Below are positions 57,501-64,000 of a stretch of DNA of 64,000 nt, in pieces. The DNA is taken from the NCBI GenBank assembly GCA_001661515.1, contig LUVW01000001.1, forward strand, positions 1,252,179 to 1,316,178. The letters run 5' to 3'. Position numbers and translations under genes: made by a program. The first letter of the stretch is position 1; each line of letters begins with the position of its first letter. Under the pieces are notes generated by a model. The model was not told the DNA's origin. It did no database searches and saw nothing but the letters and a program-made list of their open reading frames with translations. Origin of the DNA: Capniomyces stellatus (taxonomy: Eukaryota > Kickxellomycota > Harpellomycetes > Harpellales > Legeriomycetaceae).

Positions 57501-59957
57501 GATGTTGCATCATACTACAAATATACCAGAATCAATAATTATACACATGTCTTTAGAATTTTGATTGTACAGCACCTGTAACTCAAATTTCGATATAAAC
57601 AATAGCCGTGTTAGTAACCAAGCATCGGCACAATTCATTGGATATCCTACCTTATAGCCTGCTTAAAATACATATTCGCTTCCAAATTGCTAATGTATAA
57701 CTTTGTGAAAACCCCCAGCAAAATAAGACCCTGGATGGTCTCGATGCTGGGATTTAAGCTAGCCTGAGACAAGTAAAGTATCGATTTTCCCAAAAAGAAC
57801 CTTGATTCGGTTTCTATTTTACGTTCCAGTTTCTTCCTTTCCTCTAAATCAAGGCCTAAAATCAGCTTTGTTGATATCGCCCTTAACGAAAACCAGAGGA
57901 ATAGCGAAATTGACCCATCCTTAATTCTTTCCATCAGCGTGCTTATATGCAACAGAGGCATACATGTGTGGAAGCATATCAAGTATGTCTGCAGCCCCAA
58001 AATTGCGTGTTTTTTGTGGCACTCAAATTCGAGAAGGGACTTGTGGATTGCTATTTTATCTGTATTCATATCATCCACCAATTTGCAATAACACTTTAAA
58101 CAGCCATTGTTGACTTCTGGCTCCTGGCTCCTGTCCCCACCCAAGCTGTTTTCCAATCCCAAAATTATTTCTGGGTCCAATATATGCTCAGGGATATGCG
58201 GCTGCGTGTCAGAGTACTTTTTGAAGCCACTACCAAACTCGGTGCTGGCCGCAATATTTGTATCTCTTATGTCTTCGCCGCCGATTCTAAAAATGGACTT
58301 GTCTTTTGCTTCGTTGCTCCACTCCGTTTCTGGGGTTCTCTCCCTTGTGATAGATAAATCTAAGTTTATGTTTCTGTTTATTGTGCTGCGGCCCCTTTCT
58401 GGACCTAATTTCTCAATCACATCCTGGCTGTTAAACGATACCAGGCCAGTATTCGAATCCTTGTTTCTACTGTTATTGGCATTGAAGTCGTTGTTGCTTC
58501 TATCTAAATATCTTGACGACATATTGTCCATCTTAGCATCTGAATAATAACCGTTGTACTTTGCTGTTTTTGGTTCCTGACCTCCGCCTAGCTCCTCAGA
58601 AAACCCTGCTCTACTTTCTCTGTGATGGTTGTTACTTTCTATATTTACACTGGCGCTTAGTTCTGGTTCATTGATCGCCGAATAGCCAATGCTGTACAAC
58701 GACGTTGTATTCATAACCCTGTCGTGCCCAAATCCATCTATTTGCGAATTATTGTTAGTTTTGTACTCAAAGGTTCCAAACGTGTCGTCGTCACCTTCAG
58801 CATGGCTTGTATTCATTTTTACACCTGCTACAAGCCCCTTATCCTGATACGTATTTAAGTAGACTTTAGAATTGATGTCTATAATTAATCAAGGGTTTCA
58901 ATTTCAGCACAAAGCTTCAGCTCTTTAAAAGTAACAGCAATAAAAACAATCCGTCATAGTATATGCTACGTTCAAATATAACAGTAGCCAATAGGCCAGA
59001 TTTCTTACCTTGCTCCATGGCCGTGGCCTCCATCATAGGCTGAAGATTATTGAAGGGACTGCTTTTCCTACTGAATTTTCCTACATTTTTATAAACATGG
59101 TTAGGGTTAAAAGATTGATTTGTGTTTATTGTTTTTAAACCAATGCCCGAGCTAGCCTGTGTATTTAAAGTCGTTGGCTTCATACCTTTAACGCCAAAAG
59201 ATATACCTGCATTAGCGCCTTCTGACGCCACAAAATTGTGCCCTAGACTACTGCCCCCTTCCTCTTGGACAAGCTCTTCGCTGTTTCTTTTATTCAAGCT
59301 TTCTTTGGTAGGTCTTCCTCTAGGTTTTTTATCCGTGTAAAAACATTCCAATTTCTTTCTTGTGCATATCGAGCAGGAGGGCTTTTTACCATCACATTTA
59401 GTCTTTCTTTTACGGCAAATAAGGCATGCTTGGTTGACTCGCTGGTAAGAACCCTTTTGTGGGGCTTTTAATCCTAGAAATTTTGTTTGAAAAAAAATGA
59501 AAGCAATGTCACAATGTCTCTTTACTTTACTTCAAATATTGAAAAGAGGATAAATATATATATATATATACTTGTAACACAATATCTACTTTATGTGTAG
59601 AAAGTAAATTCAAACTAAGAATCAGTACTGATCCTGCAAATGAGAAGTTGTGTTACCTTGCAGATATTTAGTAGTGTTGGAATGGTCATAGCTTTGTTTT
59701 CTTTTGATATTTCCTGCACTCGATTCTTTGTTTTTTACATAAAAATTGTTCGTTTCTTGAAATTCGTTTGTTTCTCTAAATACATTAGCTCTTGGGTTGT
59801 TGGAGTTGAAGTTACCGCCATAGCTGTGTTGAAATTGGATCGCGTTGACATTAAACATGTCCTGATGCTGTGAATTACTTCTATAATTGGCTTTGCCTGC
59901 TTGCATTCCCGAGTCATTGAAATCCATTTTTATTTTATGATTCTTTCTCCCAAGCAA
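54554..59957 (-). CDS. Large Zn2Cys6 transcription factor with AT-hook-like motif
   Basis: About 1486 residues if translation starts at 59927 (1496 from the upstream Met at 59957). The later ATG has the more A-rich context. Six exons: 59657-59927, 59009-59473, 57651-58824, 57156-57514, 55900-56895 and 54554-55749, all phase-consistent. The zinc cluster lies inside exon 2 with Cys 107, 110, 117, 124, 127 and 134, and the basic run RKRKTK. KPRGRPTK, an AT-hook-like core, follows at once. The fungal regulatory domain is spread over exons 3-5: FECHKKHAILGLQTYLICFH, MMQHLGFHLVDSPE, then MQRRAFWILYVIDLECSITL. Asn/Ser-rich stretches dominate the rest. The cluster is unusually far from the N-terminus. 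Targets are unknown. The 5' leader contains a heptamer repeat. Confidence 0.88.
59552..59572. repeat. Short (AT)n run in intron 1 of the Zn2Cys6 gene
   Basis: About ten AT dinucleotides inside the 183-bp intron between exons 1 and 2. Confidence 0.8.
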
Positions 59958-59992
59958 ATATATGTTTTACTCCTTGCTCCTTGCTTCTTACT

Positions 59993-60172
59993 CTCTATTC
60001 TCTATTCTCTATTCTCTATTCTCTATTCTCTATTCTCTATTCTCTATTCTCTATTCTCTATTCTCTATTCTCTATTCTCTATTCTCTATTCTCTATTCTC
60101 TATTCTCTATTCTCTATTCTCTATTCTCTATTCTCTATTCTCTATTCTCTATTCTCTATTCTCTATTCTCTA
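59993..60172. repeat. About 26 perfect copies of a 7-bp unit (ATTCTCT)
   Basis: 180 bp of uninterrupted heptamers. It lies 36-66 bp upstream of the two possible start codons of the Zn2Cys6 gene, so within its promoter or 5' leader. On the coding strand it reads (AGAGAAT)n. A seven-base unit keeps all three plus-strand frames open, which produces false frames. Confidence 0.96.
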
Positions 60173-62735
60173 TGGCTCTGTTTCTTTTTTTTCTTTAAAT
60201 AATATCTGTTGTTGCTATTGTATCTGATTCTTTATTACTTGGCTATTTAAATTCTACTTTAGGTATTTCAATTTTCGGAGTTAAATGCATTGACCGCCCA
60301 TAAATCCATGCCTAATACGTTTACGAATTGGTTTGTTTTTGGTGTCGTTCTACTTGTATTTTATGTTGTGTTTTCTGTGGTATGTATTAGTAGCACATTT
60401 TATTCTTATACTTTATATTCGTGTTAACTATTTGATTTAATTAAATTTTACTTCAAAATTAATTTTTAAAAAACAAAAAAAAAAATATAACGTGCATACG
60501 ACGATTTTAGCCTAATTATATTAGAAAGTTACAAAAGAGTTGACTCAAGAACCTTAAATCAAAGCAACGCAGCAAATTTCAATAGTAAAGAACAACAGAA
60601 ATATTATAGTAAAATAAGCCGACTTTATGACGTTACTTTTAGTCGGTTGAATCGCTAGATTTTTCTTTTAATAACGCAGTCCAGTTATAGTAGCTAATAA
60701 CAATTATCTATTTAAATTGGCAGGCTTAAAGTTTATAACCTGTTAACTTTGCTTTATTTAAATTATTGTGACGGGGCTCTTTTATAAACAGAATTAGCTA
60801 TTTGAACATGCTATATAACTAAAAAGAGAACTTGAAATGTAATTAGTTTTGTTTTATTGGGCTATACCAATAGTTTATAAGGTTATATTGGTGGGATCTG
60901 GCGGAGTATTTCTCTCTGTTAATTCTCAATAGTTGTTTGATTTGTAATGTTATTTATGATCGTAGATTTAAACCAACGATAAAAAGCAAAGTTAGCCCGA
61001 TTAGTAATCCAATTACATAACAAAATCTTGAGACTAATATATAGCCCAAACATCAGTTAAACAGTTTAATTGAAGAAACTTAACTTGGTTGTATAAACAA
61101 AACTTTTATTCGAACACTGCTTTAAAGCTGGTTGGAGGAGTTTTTTTTTTTTTTTTTTGCCAAAGTTGGTAAAAAAACCCAATAAATAAACGAACTTAAC
61201 AAGACCAAGTTCAAAATAATCCAGGTTCACGTCTAGCCAAGTTCAAATCAAATCAAATCGAATTATTTCCTTGCCTAAAAATGGCAAGATAAATTCTGTA
61301 ATAAAAGGCAGATAAATTCTGCGATAAAAAAGCAAAGTTCAATTTCAATAATAAAAAGAAGCAAAATCCAAAGTTACTTGTAGCAGTTCAAGTTTGCACT
61401 TTTAAAATACCACTCACGCAATTAAAAGTAGCACCACTCAATTGCTACAAGAACGGGACAATAAAAAATTGATGGAGAACTAATAAAAGTAAAAGAAATC
61501 TAACTTAAAACATCACATCATCAAACTTACTAAGTCAAAGTCGGACAGCAAATATAGCTTATTTATTAACAAATTTAGCCTACTTGGGACATATCTACGC
61601 CCAAGCTGACGGCAGAAAATGGCGAAAGTATACATCACGGCTGAAAATTCACAGTAGACTATTTAATTTAGCCACTGCCTTTTTTGTTACCTCAGTCTCA
61701 AACAAATCAAATGGGAATAACAAGTTTATGTTTTTTTTTGTTAATATTTCTAGGCCGAATAGAAAACTTTACCAATTGGACCTGGTCTTGTATCTACCAA
61801 AGTGATCTAGTACAGTTGGTATTCCAAAGGTTGAATGTATCAGCACAGGCATTTAAAAATAAGCATCAGGGATTGACTGCTCCGTTCTCTTGTACCCTCT
61901 GTGACCAAGGTTGCCCGTCATTCGTATCAAGCTTACGTGGTTTATTAATTTATCTTTTACTTTGGATAAAAATGATGTGTAACAAATCAAACCAAGCTCT
62001 ATAACTTTTGCAAACTCGACTCTATAATCGCATCAACAAGCTAATCTGACATTGTTGCTTTGCTAGTTTATTTGCTTATTTTCTGAAAAAAGATGATCAA
62101 GAGTTTCAATAAAATAAAAAAAAACCTATTTCAATAGTAAATACAAAAAAGAAATCAATGCAAAATGTTAGTCAATTATATTGAAACAAAGTAGCAGAAG
62201 TTTCCAACTTATATTTCAATAAAAAAAAAAAGAAATCACCAACTTGGGATCATTAAGCCAATTTAGTAATAAATAAATAAAAACACGAAATTATAGTTGC
62301 ACACTCGGCCTCCTCAACAAGATACCCAATGTCAACCTTTAAAAAGGCAATCAGTTATTAGTAATTAAGCAAAACAGCAACGTGATATATTAACACCACC
62401 TCCTGTCCAATGTCTAATCTCCCGTCCCCCGATACTTTGATTAATTTTGATTTAAAAATAATAAATTGATAAATTCCAGTCGGAGGAAACAGAAAAAAAA
62501 CTAAATATTAAAAACTAAAAATTACAAAACGGATTTCAATAAAAAAAAAAAAATTACAAAACGGGAAGCATTAACATCAAAAATTAACGGTAATTGCAAA
62601 CACAAATTAATAAAAACAAATCAGACAGTATTTTAATAATCCGAACTGACCATTTTTATAAAACAAGACCTGTAATATGATTATTATGCTAGATGTAATA
62701 ATGGACACAACTTTTTATATTCTTGCTAGAAATCT
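60173..62735. other. Gene-poor 2.6 kb, very AT-rich
   Basis: 5' flank of the Zn2Cys6 gene and 3' flank of the Qa-SNARE. Contains many A/T runs and repeated TTTCAATAA followed by poly-A (near 61338, 62106, 62213 and 62534). A weakly GC-richer patch at 61560-62010 has two overlapping plus-strand frames (73 and 106 residues) with no recognisable homology. Confidence 0.4.
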
Positions 62736-63695
62736 TCAAGTTTTTTTTCTACCATGCTTAAGTGTTTTCTTTTTACGGCCAGACCGTTTAGCGCCTGTCT
62801 GGCCACTTCTCGAAAGAATCACCGAGCCGAGGATAAGCAGGACCAACGCTATAAGCGCAATGGTTAGTATGTACATCTTTTTACGACTTGATTTTCTGTA
62901 TACTATCGCCTTTTCCACCTCAATATTAGCCCTTGGGACGTAGTGGTATGTACTTTCTATAGAGTTTTCAACGCTGTTGATGATTTCCTGCTGTCTATTC
63001 AAGACCAACTGCATTTCTACAAACATATGGTTTAAATCCACAATGTTTTTTTCCATCTTTTTTACATCATTGTTTCTATCTTCAACTTCGCTCAAAACAA
63101 TCATTTCGGTGTTAAGCTTTGAAGAATACAGAACATTGTTGGAAAAGATATCCCTGGTGTTGTCACTTTCCAGTATGCTTGTTATTTCTTCTTCTGTAGC
63201 GTCTGGATTAATGATTCTGATTTGCTTTTCTATTTTCAGCCGGTACTTCAACTGTGCCACTCGCTCCACCAACCTATAGTTTTCTATCGCTGTTGTGAAC
63301 TTTTTGGCTAACGCCGCTATCCTTGACCTTCTTTCCTCCTCGTCGCCCGCCTCTGCTGTGATTTGATTACTTAGGTCCTCAATCTCTACGATCTTGTTCC
63401 GTATATTTTTAACCTCGGCGTTTGCTTCCTCAACCTTGTGATCAACTGCACTTCCATACTTTGTTGATTTCTCCAATCCTACAGCTGTCAGTTTCTTGTC
63501 ATGTAGACTCTGTATATCTGATACTAGCTTGCCTAAATTTTCAATTAAACCATTTATGTTTTCTACCTTGTTATAAAACACGTTAGACTCAATCTTTCTT
63601 TTGTTCGGCTTTCCTGACTCCAAGTCGGGCGAAATCAGCTTGGACTCGCTCTCTCTTCTAGCCTCAGAAAACTCTTTAAACCTATCATTTATCAT
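62736..63695 (-). CDS. SSO1: Qa-SNARE (Sso/syntaxin-1 type) with basic C-terminal tail
   Basis: t-SNARE for vesicle fusion at the plasma membrane. Single exon, 319 residues. The start MINDRFKEFSEARR fits the short N-terminus of syntaxins. Residues about 40-175 form the Habc three-helix bundle. The SNARE helix follows at about 208-270, with the central Gln in the LNRQQEIINSVENSIE stretch. Arg/Lys residues precede the transmembrane helix at 274-294 (MYILTIALIALVLLILGSVI). After the membrane segment come 25 more residues, 11 of them Lys or Arg. This is unusual: most syntaxins end within a few residues of the membrane. The tail would face outside or the lumen. Sso-type is preferred, but another Qa-SNARE is possible. 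Confidence 0.85.
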   Translation of the reverse strand: MINDRFKEFSEARRESESKLISPDLESGKPNKRKIESNVFYNKVENINGLIENLGKLVSDIQSLHDKKLTAVGLEKSTKYGSAVDHKVEEANAEVKNIRNKIVEIEDLSNQITAEAGDEEERRSRIAALAKKFTTAIENYRLVERVAQLKYRLKIEKQIRIINPDATEEEITSILESDNTRDIFSNNVLYSSKLNTEMIVLSEVEDRNNDVKKMEKNIVDLNHMFVEMQLVLNRQQEIINSVENSIESTYHYVPRANIEVEKAIVYRKSSRKKMYILTIALIALVLLILGSVILSRSGQTGAKRSGRKKKTLKHGRKKT

Positions 63696-64000
63696 TTTTG
63701 TCTAGCAACGCAACTCTTAGAGTTGCTGTCTATACCACCACACTTTAAAATCGTTAATTCCAGGTCAAGTATCCCAAATAGAACGATTAAGGGCATATGC
63801 GTGACACTAATATTGATAGCGCTTTTTTTTTGTAAGCTTTAAACTTCAAGATATCAATCAAATAGATTTATAATTACCTGGCTGTAAAGAATGGTGTATT
63901 TCTGGGTACTTGAAAAAGTTGGCTAAATATATTGTTCGAGTACATAAACTTGAACACTCTCACTTTCAAGTTCTAGAACCCCACAATTATCTAACATACT
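63696..64000. other. 5' flank of the Qa-SNARE gene
   Basis: About 305 bp to the window edge. Contains no supported frame. A short inverted repeat (gcaactcttagagttgc, 63709-63725) lies about 14 bp upstream of the start codon. Confidence 0.4.
63709..63725. repeat. Short perfect inverted repeat before the SNARE start codon
   Basis: gcaactct paired with agagttgc around a single t. It may form a small hairpin in the mRNA leader or bind a dimeric factor. Significance unproven. Confidence 0.5.

Noticed and set aside
59901..60227. Frames of 73-108 codons rich in YSLFSIL across the heptamer array
   Set aside because: Translation of a 7-bp repeat, which stays open in all three frames. No start context or homology.

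Overview
The window is nuclear DNA from a fungus. It is AT-rich and intron-bearing, with short introns that mostly run GT to AG. Fungal marks are two Zn2Cys6 transcription factors with downstream regulatory regions, a fungal DUF1748 mini-protein, a secreted tyrosinase, and a leucine-pathway enzyme of fungal layout. Gene content (carnitine biosynthesis, PIG-V, a Nbr1 with three ZZ domains, an SLX4 with UBZ fingers, LINE remnants) suggests a filamentous, perhaps early-diverging fungus. I cannot fix the taxon from sequence alone. Base 1 lies in or beside a poly-C run, and the two N gaps lie beside long G/C homopolymers, so these are assembly weak points.

Layout, left to right. 0-10.5 kb holds a 5'-truncated trimethyllysine dioxygenase (+), PIG-V/Gpi18 mannosyltransferase (-), a peroxisome-targeted acyl-CoA dehydrogenase ending in SKL (-), and a Zn2Cys6 regulator (-). 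12.9-17.6 kb holds the proteasome beta-2 subunit (+) and a 1086-residue fusion of isopropylmalate dehydrogenase with an aconitase-family dehydratase (-). 20.6-34 kb holds a DUF1748 protein (+), a 1491-residue PPR protein (-), a dithiol glutaredoxin (-), an NTR2/GCFC-like spliceosome protein (+), and SLX4 (-). 34-42.8 kb is an accessory stretch with two copies of a ~370 bp repeat, one joined to a broken LINE reverse transcriptase. Here lie two secreted proteins: a mucin-like protein with 39 copies of an 18-bp unit, and a tyrosinase. 42.8-64 kb holds a gene-poor 3 kb, an Nbr1-like autophagy receptor (+), POP1 of RNase P/MRP (-), a second Zn2Cys6/AT-hook regulator (-), and a Qa-SNARE (-).

Most genes are independent housekeeping units, and many are convergent pairs. 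Plausible functional links are few. Carnitine synthesis (TMLH) and a peroxisomal acyl-CoA dehydrogenase both serve fatty-acid oxidation. The LEU fusion would carry out two successive leucine steps on one chain. The mucin and tyrosinase may both act at the cell surface.

Exon boundaries below were derived by hand from reading-frame phase and conserved residues. They are internally consistent in phase, but no transcript data were available.
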